From positions 789,006 through 853,005 of the forward strand of contig NZ_JAAZQL010000001.1 in NCBI RefSeq assembly GCF_012275515.1: a stretch of DNA of 64,000 bases. Direction: 5' to 3'. A program made the translations under genes and the position numbers. The notes beneath the pieces are model-generated. The model saw nothing but the letters and a program-made list of their open reading frames with translations, had not been told where the DNA came from and did not search any database. The stretch comes from Novosphingobium sp. SG707 (GTDB lineage Bacteria > Pseudomonadota > Alphaproteobacteria > Sphingomonadales > Sphingomonadaceae). Shown here piece after piece: positions 33,631 to 42,740 of this stretch (position 1 is the first letter of the stretch; each line of letters begins with the position of its first letter).

Positions 33631-34190
33631 GCCGCCGCTCCAGCAAGGCTGCGCGCGCCCATCACGACCTGGCCGCCCACCGTGGCCAGTTGCGTCGCGA
33701 TCCTTGCGTCGGTGCAGGCCCCCTGCGCATCGAACAAACCTTGCGATGTGCGCACCGTCGCGCCCAGCGGCGTGGGCCAGCCACGCAGCGCATGGGTGAT
33801 CGCGCGCAGCGTCATCATGGTGCTCATTGTCGCCTGATCGCCATAGGCCGTGGCGATCAGGCCAACGGCGCGGCCGTCCAGATAGGGCCGCGCGTCCCGG
33901 GCCAGATCTTCCAGATAATCCAACGCATTCTTGACCAAACCTGAGACGGTTCCATGATAGCCGGGCGCGGCGATGATGATGCCGTCGGCCTGTCGAACGG
34001 CTTCGACCAGTTCGGCGCCCACCCCGGCCTGATGCCCTGCTCCGCGATAATGGGGCAGGACGCTGAGATAGGCCCCGCCGAAATGGCTGACATCCGCGCC
34101 CGCCTCCCGTGCGGCCTGTCCGGCCAGCAACAGGGCGCTTTCCGTGGTGCTGCCGTTTGTGACAGTGCCGCCAATGCAAACTACTTTCAT
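33627..34190 (-). CDS. NAD(P)H-dependent FMN reductase (flavodoxin-like)
   Basis: A 187-residue protein of the NADPH-dependent FMN reductase (SsuE-like) family. It has the phosphate loop CIGGTVTNGSTTESALLLAG, then ADGIIIAAPGYHGTVSGLVK and GLIATAYGDQATMSTMMTL. Such enzymes give FMNH2 to two-component monooxygenases that release sulfite from sulfonates. The only such monooxygenase nearby is the LLM enzyme at 44658-45749, so this is its likely partner. ATG 34190 has GAGAGGAGAGCGTGACC ahead; a GTG at 34196 overlapping the glpD stop as GTGA is an alternative start two codons longer. Confidence 0.88.
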   Translation of the reverse strand: MKVVCIGGTVTNGSTTESALLLAGQAAREAGADVSHFGGAYLSVLPHYRGAGHQAGVGAELVEAVRQADGIIIAAPGYHGTVSGLVKNALDYLEDLARDARPYLDGRAVGLIATAYGDQATMSTMMTLRAITHALRGWPTPLGATVRTSQGLFDAQGACTDARIATQLATVGGQVVMGARSLAGAAA

Positions 34191-34192
34191 GG

Positions 34193-35689
34193 TCACGCTC
34201 TCCTCTCCGCCATATATTTTTCCAGCCGCGCGGTCTGGTTCCCGTCAAAGCGCAGCCCCAGTTTGGTGCGCCGCCACAGGATGTCGGCGGCTTCCACCGC
34301 CCATTCCTCGCGCATCATCCAATCCACCTCGCGGGCGCAAAGGCTGTGGCCGAAATCCTCGCCATCCTGCGCGGCGGAGGCCCCCACCGGCCCATCCTGC
34401 GCCAGCACATAGGTTCCATGACACCGCACCAGCCGCCGGATCGCCCGCTCCGGCAAATCGGGGCGCCGCGCGCGCAGGGCGGCGATGTGACCCTGCTGCC
34501 CTTCCTTGGGGAAATCGCCGCCCGGCAAGGCCGCCTCATGCGTCCAAGGCGTGCCGGTGATCGCCGGAACCAGCAGCGCCAGACGATCGACCGCGCTCGC
34601 GGCCAGATGGCGGTAAGTGGTGATCTTGCCTCCGAAAACCGAGAGCAGAGGCGCATCACTTCCCTCACCATCGGCGCCCCCGTCCACCTCGAAGCGATAG
34701 CCGCGCGTGGCCGCCTCCGGCCGCCCTGAACCATCGGAAACCAGTGGGCGGACCCCGGAATAGGTCCAGACCACGTCATCCGGGGTGATCTGGTGCTGGA
34801 AATATTCATTCACCCCGGCGCAGAGATAGGCGATCTCCTCCTCGCTGGCGCGCACATCGGACAGCGGCCCGGTATGATCGCGGTCGGTCGTGCCGATCAG
34901 CGTGAAATCCTCTTCATAGGGGATGGCGAAAAAGATGCGGCCATCGGGAAGCTGGAAGAAATAGGCTTTCTCGTGGTCGAACAGGCGGGGGACGACGATA
35001 TGCGATCCGCGCACCAGCCGCATTTGCTGCTGCGTCGCTTGCCCCGCCCGGCCGAGCAGATCCAGTACGGCGGGGCCGGCGGCATTAACCACGGCTCCAG
35101 CAGTGAAGGAGCCCTGCGGTGTCTTTATATGCCAAAACCCCTCGCCCCGGTGCAGCCCTTCGACCTTGCAGCGGGTACGGATGTCCGAACCGCGCTGCGC
35201 CGCATCGCGGGCATTGAGCACGACCAGCCTGGCATCATCCACCCAGCCGTCGGAATAGACGAAGCCCTTGGTATAAGTGGGTTTCAGCACCTGCCCCTCG
35301 GGGTTGCGGGTCAGGTCGATGGTCTGTGTGGCGGGCAGCGCTCGCCGCCCGCCGATATGGTCATAAAGAAACAGGCCAAGCCGCAGCAGCCAGCGCGGAC
35401 GCAGCCCCACCCGATGCGGCAGGACAAAACGTAGCGGCCAGATGATATGGGGCGCGATGCTCCACAAAACCTCGCGTTCGCTCAAAGCCTCACGCACCAG
35501 CGCGAATTCGTAATGTTCCAGATAGCGCAGCCCGCCATGGATCAGCTTGGTGCTGGCCGAGGACGTGCCCTGCGCCAGATCGCCCTGTTCGAGCAACAGG
35601 ACGCGCGCGCCGCGCCCGGCGGCATCGCGGGCGATCCCCGCCCCGTTGATGCCCCCACCGATGATGGCCAGATCATAGTCCGGTTTCAT
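34193..35689 (-). CDS. glpD: FAD-dependent glycerol-3-phosphate dehydrogenase
   Basis: A 498-residue aerobic glycerol-3-phosphate dehydrogenase. The FAD fold is YDLAIIGGGINGAGIARDAA followed by EQGDLAQGTSSASTKLIHGG and LRYLEHYEFALVREAL, all typical of GlpD. It oxidises glycerol 3-phosphate to dihydroxyacetone phosphate at the inner membrane and passes electrons to quinone. Glycerol kinase is encoded at 45807-47297, so together they use the glycerol freed from sulfoquinovosyl glycerol. ATG 35689 follows GAAGGGGGTGATCCC; a longer frame to 35740 enters the exporter gene. Confidence 0.95.
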   Translation of the reverse strand: MKPDYDLAIIGGGINGAGIARDAAGRGARVLLLEQGDLAQGTSSASTKLIHGGLRYLEHYEFALVREALSEREVLWSIAPHIIWPLRFVLPHRVGLRPRWLLRLGLFLYDHIGGRRALPATQTIDLTRNPEGQVLKPTYTKGFVYSDGWVDDARLVVLNARDAAQRGSDIRTRCKVEGLHRGEGFWHIKTPQGSFTAGAVVNAAGPAVLDLLGRAGQATQQQMRLVRGSHIVVPRLFDHEKAYFFQLPDGRIFFAIPYEEDFTLIGTTDRDHTGPLSDVRASEEEIAYLCAGVNEYFQHQITPDDVVWTYSGVRPLVSDGSGRPEAATRGYRFEVDGGADGEGSDAPLLSVFGGKITTYRHLAASAVDRLALLVPAITGTPWTHEAALPGGDFPKEGQQGHIAALRARRPDLPERAIRRLVRCHGTYVLAQDGPVGASAAQDGEDFGHSLCAREVDWMMREEWAVEAADILWRRTKLGLRFDGNQTARLEKYMAERRA

Positions 35690-35702
35690 GGGATCACCCC
35701 CT

Positions 35703-36791
35703 TCATTGAATAACCCAAAGGGCAAAGCCGAAAGCGACAAGGAACGAGGTGGCGGTCGCCGCCAGCACCGGCAGCACCGAGTTCCACCCCAGTTGGAGAA
35801 TGAGGTCCGTCCGGGTCCGCATCGCCGTGGCCGTCACCGCCAGCAGCAGCAACCCTTTGGACAGCAAAAGCGCATTGGCCGAAATCAGCGCGGGAACGGC
35901 CACCAGCGAATGGCCTACCACCAGCGCCAGAAAGGCCAGAATGAAGGGCGGCAGTGCCAGCGCCTTCCATGGCGAAACATCATCGCCGCGCGCATCGAAA
36001 CGCTGAATGACCACTGCGGCCAGCGCCACCAGCGGCCCCAGCAGGGCGACGCGGGTGAGCTTGACCACCGTGGCCGCCGCGCCTGCGGCATTGGACACGG
36101 CATAGCCGCCGCCAATCGACTGCGCGACATCATGAATGGCCGCGCCGGTCAGGAAACCGGCCTGACGCGCGTCGAAATGGGCCACGCGGGCCAGTTCGGG
36201 ATAGATCGTCATGGCCAGCGCGCTGGCAATCGAGACGACCACCAGCGTCAGGGTAAATTGCGCCTGGCTGACCCTTTCGCGCCCGACCACGCCATAAAGC
36301 GCCAGCGCCGCTGAGGCCCCGCAAATGGCCGTGGCGCCCCCGGCCAGAATGCCGATCGCCAGACCCTGCCCCGCCATCCGCGCGCCCAGCAGCGCCGCCA
36401 CGATCGCCGCCGTCATCACCACCAGCAGCGCGACAAAGGGCACCAGCCCCAGCGCTCCGATTTCCGAAAGCGTGACCTGAAAGCCAAGCAGTACGATGCC
36501 CCAGCGCAAACAGGTGCGCCCCACGAATTCCAGCCCCGGCGAAGTGCGCGGATCGGCCGAAACAAATTGCATCGCCAGCCCGAGGATCAGGCCCATCAGG
36601 ATGATCGGCATACCGTAATGATCGGAAAACCACGCGCCCGCCGCGCTGACAATCGCGCTGATGGCGACGCCGGGCATGAGTTGGCGCCATTTGGCCGGAG
36701 GAGCGGGCGGCGCGGGGGCCAAATGGGTTTCGCCAAACAGATCCCCTGCCCATAGCGGGGTGTTATCCTTGGCATCGGAGGGTGCCGGCAT
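35703..36791 (-). CDS. YeiH-family putative sulfate/sulfite exporter
   Basis: A 362-residue membrane protein of the YeiH (UPF0324) family with about ten helices. Conserved parts include HYGMPIILMGLILGLAMQF, RWGIVLLGFQVTLSEIG, AIGILAGGATAICGASAALA and the internal GAAIHDVAQSIGGGYAVS. Members are often found in taurine and sulfonate operons and are proposed to export sulfite or sulfate. Here it heads the minus-strand operon with GlpD, FMN reductase and the RibB-like gene, fitting removal of sulfite made in the cytoplasm. The start is uncertain: ATG 36791 with GGGGAAG nine bases before, or ATG 36800. Confidence 0.88.
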   Translation of the reverse strand: MPAPSDAKDNTPLWAGDLFGETHLAPAPPAPPAKWRQLMPGVAISAIVSAAGAWFSDHYGMPIILMGLILGLAMQFVSADPRTSPGLEFVGRTCLRWGIVLLGFQVTLSEIGALGLVPFVALLVVMTAAIVAALLGARMAGQGLAIGILAGGATAICGASAALALYGVVGRERVSQAQFTLTLVVVSIASALAMTIYPELARVAHFDARQAGFLTGAAIHDVAQSIGGGYAVSNAAGAAATVVKLTRVALLGPLVALAAVVIQRFDARGDDVSPWKALALPPFILAFLALVVGHSLVAVPALISANALLLSKGLLLLAVTATAMRTRTDLILQLGWNSVLPVLAATATSFLVAFGFALWVIQ

Positions 36792-36843
36792 AGGTTGCAT
36801 CTTCCCCAAATGTTTTGTGCTTATGCTGCCTCGACCGAGAATC

Positions 36844-36860
36844 TGTCCCACGGTGTCACA
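36844..36860. promoter_or_regulatory. candidate LacI-family operator, copy 1
   Basis: TGTCCCACGGTGTCACA lies between the divergent YeiH-type and MFS genes. Fourteen of its 17 bases match TGTCAAGCGGTGTCACA at 40674-40690, in front of the sulfoquinovosidase operon. A LacI gene is in that operon. Confidence 0.45.
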
Positions 36861-36943
36861 ACGCGCTTTCCTTATCCTCCAAAAGCGCTACTGTGCAAGA
36901 GCAAAGCGCCACGAATGCGCTCGGATTAGGGGAGAGATGGACC

Positions 36944-38161
36944 ATGGAACCTGCCGCCAAGCGGGCTTCTTCCGGCGCGACCATGGCATTGGTCGCGCTG
37001 CTGTTTGCGGGCAATGCGCTCAATTATGTCGACAGGCAGGTGGTGGCCCTGCTCAAACCCACGCTTCAGGCCACATTCCATTGGAATGACGGGGATTTTG
37101 CTCATCTTGGTTCGGCTTTTCAATTTGCTGCGGCCGGTGCGCTGGTATTCGTGGGCTGGTTTATCGACCGTCTCGGCGTGCGGGTCGCCTATGGTGCGGC
37201 GGTCACCGTCTGGAGCCTGGCGGGGATGGCCCATGCCCTTGCCGCCAACGTTCAGCAATTCGTTACCGCCCGAGTCGTGCTGGCCATCGGCGAGACGGTC
37301 AGCACCCCCGCAGGCGTCAAATCGGCCACGCTCTATCTGACGCCTGAGCGCCGGAATCAGGCGTTGGGCATCATCAATACGGCTCCCAACATCGGCGCCA
37401 TTCTGACACCGTTGATCATACCGCCCTTTGCCATGGCATTTGGTTGGAAAGCGGCCTTTTTCGTGACCGGCGGGCTGGGTCTGGTCTGGCTCGCGGCATG
37501 GTGGTGGGGCACGCGTTCGCTCGAACCTGTGACCGAGGTGGCCGAACGTGCCCCCGTGAACTGGCGCGAATTGTTGGGCGCCCGCAGCAGTTGGGTGGTC
37601 ATCGGCGCCAAATTCCTGACCGACGGGGTGTGGTGGTTCGTGCTGTTCTGGATGCCGGACTTCTTCAACCGGGTTTTCGGGATGAGTCAGGCACGGTTGG
37701 GCCTGCCGGTGGCCATTATCTTTTCTCTGGCGGCGGCGGGCGCGTTGACGGCGGGCGGCCTGTTTCCGCGCCTGCGCCGCAATGGGCACAGCATCAACGC
37801 GGCGCGCAAGCGTTCGATGCTGTTTTTTGCGCTGGTGGTGCTGGCCATGCCGATGGCCTTGCTGACGCATAACGTGTGGCTGGCGGCGCTGTTGATCGGG
37901 CTGGGCCTGTTCGCGCATCAGGGTTTTTCGACCAATATCTTTGGCATGAGCACCGATATTGTCCCAGCCCAGCGCGTGGCCAGTGTGATCGCGCTGGGCG
38001 CGGTGGCGGGCAATCTGGCGGGCATGGGGGTGATCGAACTGGCGGGCTGGTCGCTTTCCAGCGGCTATGGCTATACGCCGATGTTTATCCTGTGCGGCGG
38101 GGCCTATCTGCTGGCGCTGGGCTGGATCCATCTGGTGATGCCGCGGTTGGAAGCCGACTGA
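36944..38161 (+). CDS. MFS transporter, sulfoquinovose/sulfoquinovosyl-glycerol uptake candidate
   Basis: A 405-residue major facilitator of the ACS/hexuronate transporter subgroup with about twelve helices. The N-terminal membrane part NALNYVDRQVVALLKPTLQ and the motif DRLGVRVAYGAAVTVWSLAG are typical of sugar-acid carriers. Known sulfo-SMO clusters use an ABC importer; no ABC genes are seen here, so this carrier is the likely inner-membrane route for the sulfonated sugar. It is divergent from the YeiH operon and convergent with the TonB receptor gene. ATG 36944 has GGGGAGAGATGGACC ahead; upstream codons of the long frame are rejected. Confidence 0.88.
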   Translation: MEPAAKRASSGATMALVALLFAGNALNYVDRQVVALLKPTLQATFHWNDGDFAHLGSAFQFAAAGALVFVGWFIDRLGVRVAYGAAVTVWSLAGMAHALAANVQQFVTARVVLAIGETVSTPAGVKSATLYLTPERRNQALGIINTAPNIGAILTPLIIPPFAMAFGWKAAFFVTGGLGLVWLAAWWWGTRSLEPVTEVAERAPVNWRELLGARSSWVVIGAKFLTDGVWWFVLFWMPDFFNRVFGMSQARLGLPVAIIFSLAAAGALTAGGLFPRLRRNGHSINAARKRSMLFFALVVLAMPMALLTHNVWLAALLIGLGLFAHQGFSTNIFGMSTDIVPAQRVASVIALGAVAGNLAGMGVIELAGWSLSSGYGYTPMFILCGGAYLLALGWIHLVMPRLEAD

Positions 38162-38184
38162 GCCATTGCGGCCCACAACAAAAA

Positions 38185-38211
38185 GGGGGCGCTCCGGTCT
38201 GGAGCGCCCCC
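38185..38211. terminator. bidirectional terminator between MFS and TonB-receptor genes
   Basis: A perfect 11-base stem (GGGGGCGCTCC and complement) with a 5-base loop, flanked by AAAAA on the left and TCTCTTTGT on the right, between two converging genes. Confidence 0.75.
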
Positions 38212-38234
38212 TCTCTTTGTGCCTTGATTTTCAA

Positions 38235-40556
38235 TCAGAAGTTATAGCGGGCGCTGATCCCGAAATAGCGCATCGCGTCGCGCGGGATTTGATAGCGATA
38301 GCTGCCCCCCGGCCCGCCGTTGATGATCGAGGCGGCATAGGCTTGATCGAACAGGTTGCGCACCTGCGCCACGATCCGCCACTTGTCGGTGGGCGAAACC
38401 AGACCGGCCTGAATATTGACCAGACCATAGGCCGGGATCGTGCCGAACTGGCGCTGCACATCATTGGGTGTGAAGAGCGACAACTGGCTCGACTGGAAAT
38501 TGCCCGATGCGCCAAACACCAGATCGGCCCAGCCTTCGGTGCGCACGCGATGGTCGAGGCTGAGCGAACCTTTCCACTTGGGCGCATAGGCCAGCGGTGT
38601 GCCGGGCTGGATGATCGACGTGGCGGCCGCGCCGGGCGCCGCATAGAAGTTCACCACATGCGCATCCGTATAGGCCAGGCCGCCGCTCAGCGTCGTATCC
38701 GGGCCAAGGCGCCAGGACATGTCGGCCTCGATGCCCTTGGTCGAAACCTCGCCCGCGTTGGTAAAGCGGGTGACGACCACGCCCGCCACCAGATCCGGGT
38801 TATTCGCCTGGAAATTGTGATACTTGGCATAGAAACCGGCGAGGTTCAGCGTCAGCTTCCCGCCAAACAGCGTGTTCTTGAGACCCACTTCAAAGGCATC
38901 GGACGTTTCAGGCGCAATCACATTGGTGCCCGAGGGCGTCAGGTTGAAGAAGATGTTATAGGCCGGGCCCTTATAACCGCGCGCATAGCTGGCATAGGCC
39001 ATCACATCGCGGCTGAGATCGGCCTGAACCACCGCCTTGCCCGAGAGATTGTCCTTCGAGGTGCCGGTGCGGAAGGGCACGCCGTTGGACACGCCCGTGT
39101 CATAGACGCCCTGATCGAAATTGCCGTTGATGCCCGGCCCGGCCAGCGTGGTGCGGCGGATGTGGAATACATCCAGCTTATCATGCGTATAGCGCAGCCC
39201 GCCGATCAACCGGACATGATCGGCCAGCTTGAACGTGGCCTGTCCAAAAACCGCCACGTTGTTGAAGGTCGAGCCGAAATCGGCCGTCGCGCTGGGGAAG
39301 GTCGAGGCATTGGCATTCGCGCTGCCGCAGGGGATCAGCACGCCCGTGGGCGCGGTTGCCGTGGCGGTGCAGACTTCATCATTGCGAGTGAAGATGCGCT
39401 CGGAAAAGGCGCGCGAATAATAGGCGCCCAAGACATAGGACAGCCGGTTGCCCGCAGGCGAGGTCAGGCGCAGTTCCTGACTGAACGTATTGGACTTTTG
39501 CGGACCGGTGTCGTGCAACTGGTTAAACCCGACATAGGCGCGGTCCAGCCAGTCGCCGTCGCGGATTTCGGTGTTGTTCCATTCGCGATAGGCGGTGATG
39601 CTGGTCAGCGTGTGGGTGCCGATGTCAATGTCGGCCTGCCCCGAAATGCCCCAGCCGTCTTCCTTGGTGCTGGTCACAAGGTTTTGATTGATAAAACGGG
39701 TTTTGGCGCCCAGCGGCGTGGGCAGCACATTGAAGGCGAGGCTGGTCGTTGGCGCGCCCGCACCAGTGAGCGCTCCGGTGGCAATGATGTCGGCGCAGCA
39801 ATTGTCATTGTTGCGGTGATAATCGGCCGCCACATAGATCTTTACGCCGGTGCCGGGATTGTAAAGGAACTGTGCCCGGCCGCCGACATGGTCATAGCCG
39901 TTGACCATCGACTGGGTGGCCAGATTGCGAATATTGCCGTCATAACCGCTGGCAAAGCCGGTGAAACGCGCCGCCAGATCCTTGCCCAGAGGGACGTTCA
40001 GCGCGCCCTTGACGCGCCATTCATTGCCTTCGAAATAATTGGCCTCGATGCTGCCGGAAAATTCGTTCTTGGGCATTTGGCTGGTGATGTTGATGACGCC
40101 CGCGCTGGCATTCTTGCCGAACAACGTTCCCTGCGGCCCGCGCAGCACTTCCATCTGGGCGATGTCGACCAGATCGCTGAACGCCTCGCCCGAGCGGGCA
40201 TAGACCACGCCGTCCACCACGGTCGACACCGAAGGCTCGCCCGCGATCGAGAAAGTGGCCGTGCCGACGCCGCGCAGATAGATGGTCTGGTTGAGCGTGG
40301 TGCCCGATTTCTGGAAGTTGAGCGCCGGGACAAGCTGGGTCGCGCTTTCAATGCTCGGGCGGGCTGCGGCGGCCAGAGCCGCTCCGGTCAGGACCGAAAC
40401 GGCCACCGGTACGCTGTGCAGCGACTCCGAGCGCTTCTGCGCGGTGACGACGATTTCTCCGGCAGAAGCCGAATCTGCTGCCTGCTGCGCCAGAGCGGGC
40501 GCGCTGCCCACAGCCAGAAGCGGCAGGCATAGCAAGGATGATAGTTTTGATTTCAT
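38235..40556 (-). CDS. TonB-dependent outer-membrane receptor of the sulfoquinovose locus
   Basis: A 773-residue TonB-dependent receptor. A signal peptide (to about residue 23, PALAQQ) is followed by the plug start GEIVVTAQKRSESLHSVPV and AQMEVLRGPQGTLFGKNASA, and a barrel ending FGISARYNF with terminal Phe. It is divergent from the sulfoquinovosidase gene, 183 bases apart, with a candidate LacI operator between them, so it is likely induced with that operon and takes up sulfoquinovosyl glycerol or a related glycoside across the outer membrane. ATG 40556 has GGGGAGGATTTTATC ahead. Confidence 0.92.
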   Translation of the reverse strand: MKSKLSSLLCLPLLAVGSAPALAQQAADSASAGEIVVTAQKRSESLHSVPVAVSVLTGAALAAAARPSIESATQLVPALNFQKSGTTLNQTIYLRGVGTATFSIAGEPSVSTVVDGVVYARSGEAFSDLVDIAQMEVLRGPQGTLFGKNASAGVINITSQMPKNEFSGSIEANYFEGNEWRVKGALNVPLGKDLAARFTGFASGYDGNIRNLATQSMVNGYDHVGGRAQFLYNPGTGVKIYVAADYHRNNDNCCADIIATGALTGAGAPTTSLAFNVLPTPLGAKTRFINQNLVTSTKEDGWGISGQADIDIGTHTLTSITAYREWNNTEIRDGDWLDRAYVGFNQLHDTGPQKSNTFSQELRLTSPAGNRLSYVLGAYYSRAFSERIFTRNDEVCTATATAPTGVLIPCGSANANASTFPSATADFGSTFNNVAVFGQATFKLADHVRLIGGLRYTHDKLDVFHIRRTTLAGPGINGNFDQGVYDTGVSNGVPFRTGTSKDNLSGKAVVQADLSRDVMAYASYARGYKGPAYNIFFNLTPSGTNVIAPETSDAFEVGLKNTLFGGKLTLNLAGFYAKYHNFQANNPDLVAGVVVTRFTNAGEVSTKGIEADMSWRLGPDTTLSGGLAYTDAHVVNFYAAPGAAATSIIQPGTPLAYAPKWKGSLSLDHRVRTEGWADLVFGASGNFQSSQLSLFTPNDVQRQFGTIPAYGLVNIQAGLVSPTDKWRIVAQVRNLFDQAYAASIINGGPGGSYRYQIPRDAMRYFGISARYNF

Positions 40557-40673
40557 GATAAAATCCTCCCCAATTGCGGGGGCTTGGGCAATCTTGCCTC
40601 TTCCCGCGATGGCTTCCCTCTCGCATTTTTTGACACTGCGATTGGTGGTTGATTTGCCTGCCGCGTGGCGATA

Positions 40674-40690
40674 TGTCAAGCGGTGTCACA
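40674..40690. promoter_or_regulatory. candidate LacI-family operator, copy 2
   Basis: TGTCAAGCGGTGTCACA, in the divergent region between the TonB receptor and the sulfoquinovosidase operon; shares 14 of 17 bases with the copy at 36844. A second possible half-site, TTGACACTGCG, lies at 40630-40640. Confidence 0.45.
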
Positions 40691-40739
40691 TCGATCCAAT
40701 GACGGATTGCCACGACCAAAACCAACGTTTGGATGAGCG

Positions 40740-42740
40740 ATGCAGGTGCAATTTTCTCCGTTCAAAGACGGTTTTCAGCTGGATTTCGCCGGGCGGACTG
40801 TGCTTCGCCACGACTCGCAATGTCCTGCGCTGGTCATAGCGCGGGGCGATCCGTCGGTTGAGATGTATCGTGGCAATTTCCGTATCGAGGATGCGCCTTG
40901 CGGCACCATTACCCCGACCGACTGGCGGTTCGATGATGGCGCGGTCCTGCTGCTGCACGATGGCGCGCCGGTCGTCCGCATCGATCTGGATCAGGCCGCG
41001 CTGACTTTTCAGGCGCTCGACCCCGCTTTCGACCGCCTCTGGGTGCATTTCCATGCCGAACCGGGCGAAACCGTCTGGGGCGGCGGCGAGCAGATGAGCT
41101 ACCTTGCGCTCAATGGCCGCCGTTTCCCGATGTGGACGAGCGAGCCGGGCGTGGGCCGTGACAAGACCACCGAGCTGACCCGGATCATGGATGAGACCGG
41201 GATGGCGGGCGGTGATTACTGGAACACCAACTATCCCCAGCCGACTATCCTCACTTCGCGCTGGCTGGCTCTCCATCTCGACGCCAGCGTTTACAGCGTG
41301 ATCGACGCCAGTGTTCCGGGGAGAACCGCCTTTGAGGTCTGGGCCGCATCGGCGCGTTTTGAACTTTTCGCCGCCGAGGGGCCGCGGGAACTGGTGGGCG
41401 ATCTTTCAACCCGGTTCGGTCGTCCGCGCGCCTTGCCCGACTGGGCGATTGGCGGGGCGATTGTCGGGCTGAAGCAGGGCGAAAAGAGCTTCGAGCGGCT
41501 CGAAGCCTTCATCGATGCAGGCGCCGCCGTCTCCGGCCTGTGGTGCGAGGATTGGGCGGGCATCCGCGAGACCAGCTTTGGCCGCCGCCTGTTCTGGGAT
41601 TGGCAGCGCAGCGAGAAGCGCTATCCCGATCTGCCCGCGCGGATTAAGGCGCTGAATGAGCGCGGCATCCGCTTCCTGGCTTATGCCAACCCCTATCTGG
41701 CCGTGGATGGCGCGCTCTATCAGGAGGCGCTGAGCGGCGGCCATCTTTGCCGCAGGCTGGACAGCGACGAGCCCTATCTGGTCGATTTCGGCGAATTTGA
41801 CTGCGGCGTCCTCGATTTCACCCGCGAGGAAAGCTGCGCCTGGTTTGCCGAGCGTATCCTGTGCCGCGAAATGCTGGACATTGGCATTGATGGCTGGATG
41901 GCCGACTTCGGCGAATATCTGCCCACCGATGTGCGTCTGGCGGGCGGCATGGACGCGATGGAGGCGCATAATCTCTGGCCAGTGCTTTGGGCGCAGGTCA
42001 ATGACCGGGCGCTGGCCATGCGGGGCCGGCAAGGCGATGCGGTCTTCTTCATGCGCGCCGGGTTCAGCGGCGTTTCGGGCCATTGCCCGCTGCTCTGGGC
42101 CGGGGATCAGTCGGTCGATTTCACCCGCCATGACGGCATCGGCACGGTCATCACGGCGGCGTTGTCCGCAGGGCTGGTCGGCAATGCCTACAGCCATTCC
42201 GATTGCGGCGGCTATACCTCGCTGCATGGCAATATCCGCAGCGTCGAATTGATGCAGCGCTGGTGCGAACTGGCGGCCTTTGCCCCCGTCATGCGCAGCC
42301 ATGAGGGCAACCGGCCCGACGACAATCTGCAATATGATTCAAGCCCGGAACTGCTGGCCAATTTCGCGCGATGGAGCAGGGTTCATGCCCATCTGGCCCC
42401 CTATGTCCGCCATCTGTGCGACGAGGCGGTGGCCACCGGCCTGCCCGCCCAGCGCCCTCTGTTCCTGCATTACCCGCAGGATATATCGCTCTACGCCCTT
42501 CAGGACCAGTTCCTCTATGGCGCCGACCTGCTGGTCGCCCCTGTGGTCGAAGAAGGCGCGGCCCATCGCCGCGTGACGCTGCCGGGTGATCGGCCGTGGC
42601 GCCATGTGTGGTCGGGCGTGGATTATGCGCCCGGAACACATGACATTGCCGCGGCCATCGGCCATCCTCCTGTATTCTATCGGACAGAGAGCGCTTTTGC
42701 CGATCTGTTCGCCCAGATGGGGGGAATCGTGACGCAATGA
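40740..42740 (+). CDS. smoI: GH31 sulfoquinovosidase (YihQ/SmoI-like)
   Basis: A 666-residue family 31 glycosidase of the sulfoquinovosidase branch, which frees sulfoquinovose from sulfoquinovosyl glycerol. The N-terminal GGGEQMSYLALNGRRFPMW and TSEPGVGRDK are shared with E. coli YihQ. The catalytic nucleophile is D389 (GWMADFGEYLPTD) and the acid/base D456 (WAGDQSVDF). The residues that bind the sulfonate in YihQ (R301, W304, Y508) are matched by R283 and W286 (SFGRRLFWDW) and Y492 (SDCGGYTSL). This argues against an ordinary alpha-glucosidase. No signal peptide is visible, so it acts in the cytoplasm. It opens the plus-strand operon and overlaps the LacI gene as ATGA. Confidence 0.92.
   Translation: MQVQFSPFKDGFQLDFAGRTVLRHDSQCPALVIARGDPSVEMYRGNFRIEDAPCGTITPTDWRFDDGAVLLLHDGAPVVRIDLDQAALTFQALDPAFDRLWVHFHAEPGETVWGGGEQMSYLALNGRRFPMWTSEPGVGRDKTTELTRIMDETGMAGGDYWNTNYPQPTILTSRWLALHLDASVYSVIDASVPGRTAFEVWAASARFELFAAEGPRELVGDLSTRFGRPRALPDWAIGGAIVGLKQGEKSFERLEAFIDAGAAVSGLWCEDWAGIRETSFGRRLFWDWQRSEKRYPDLPARIKALNERGIRFLAYANPYLAVDGALYQEALSGGHLCRRLDSDEPYLVDFGEFDCGVLDFTREESCAWFAERILCREMLDIGIDGWMADFGEYLPTDVRLAGGMDAMEAHNLWPVLWAQVNDRALAMRGRQGDAVFFMRAGFSGVSGHCPLLWAGDQSVDFTRHDGIGTVITAALSAGLVGNAYSHSDCGGYTSLHGNIRSVELMQRWCELAAFAPVMRSHEGNRPDDNLQYDSSPELLANFARWSRVHAHLAPYVRHLCDEAVATGLPAQRPLFLHYPQDISLYALQDQFLYGADLLVAPVVEEGAAHRRVTLPGDRPWRHVWSGVDYAPGTHDIAAAIGHPPVFYRTESAFADLFAQMGGIVTQ

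Noticed and set aside
33630..34248. Long N-terminal extension of the RibB-like frame
   Set aside because: It is the shadow of the FMN reductase gene in another frame: arginine- and histidine-rich, with no known fold. The ATGA overlap at 33627-33630 gives the real start.
40722..40732. CCAACGTTTGG as the LacI operator of the sulfoquinovose locus
   Set aside because: It is a short imperfect dyad found once and just before the start codon. The element shared with 36844 is a better candidate.
40740..42740. Ordinary alpha-glucosidase or alpha-xylosidase
   Set aside because: The GGGEQ...TSEPGVGRDK segment, the conserved R283/W286/Y492 and the neighbouring SsuD-like, SorAB and YeiH genes all point to a sulfoquinovosidase.
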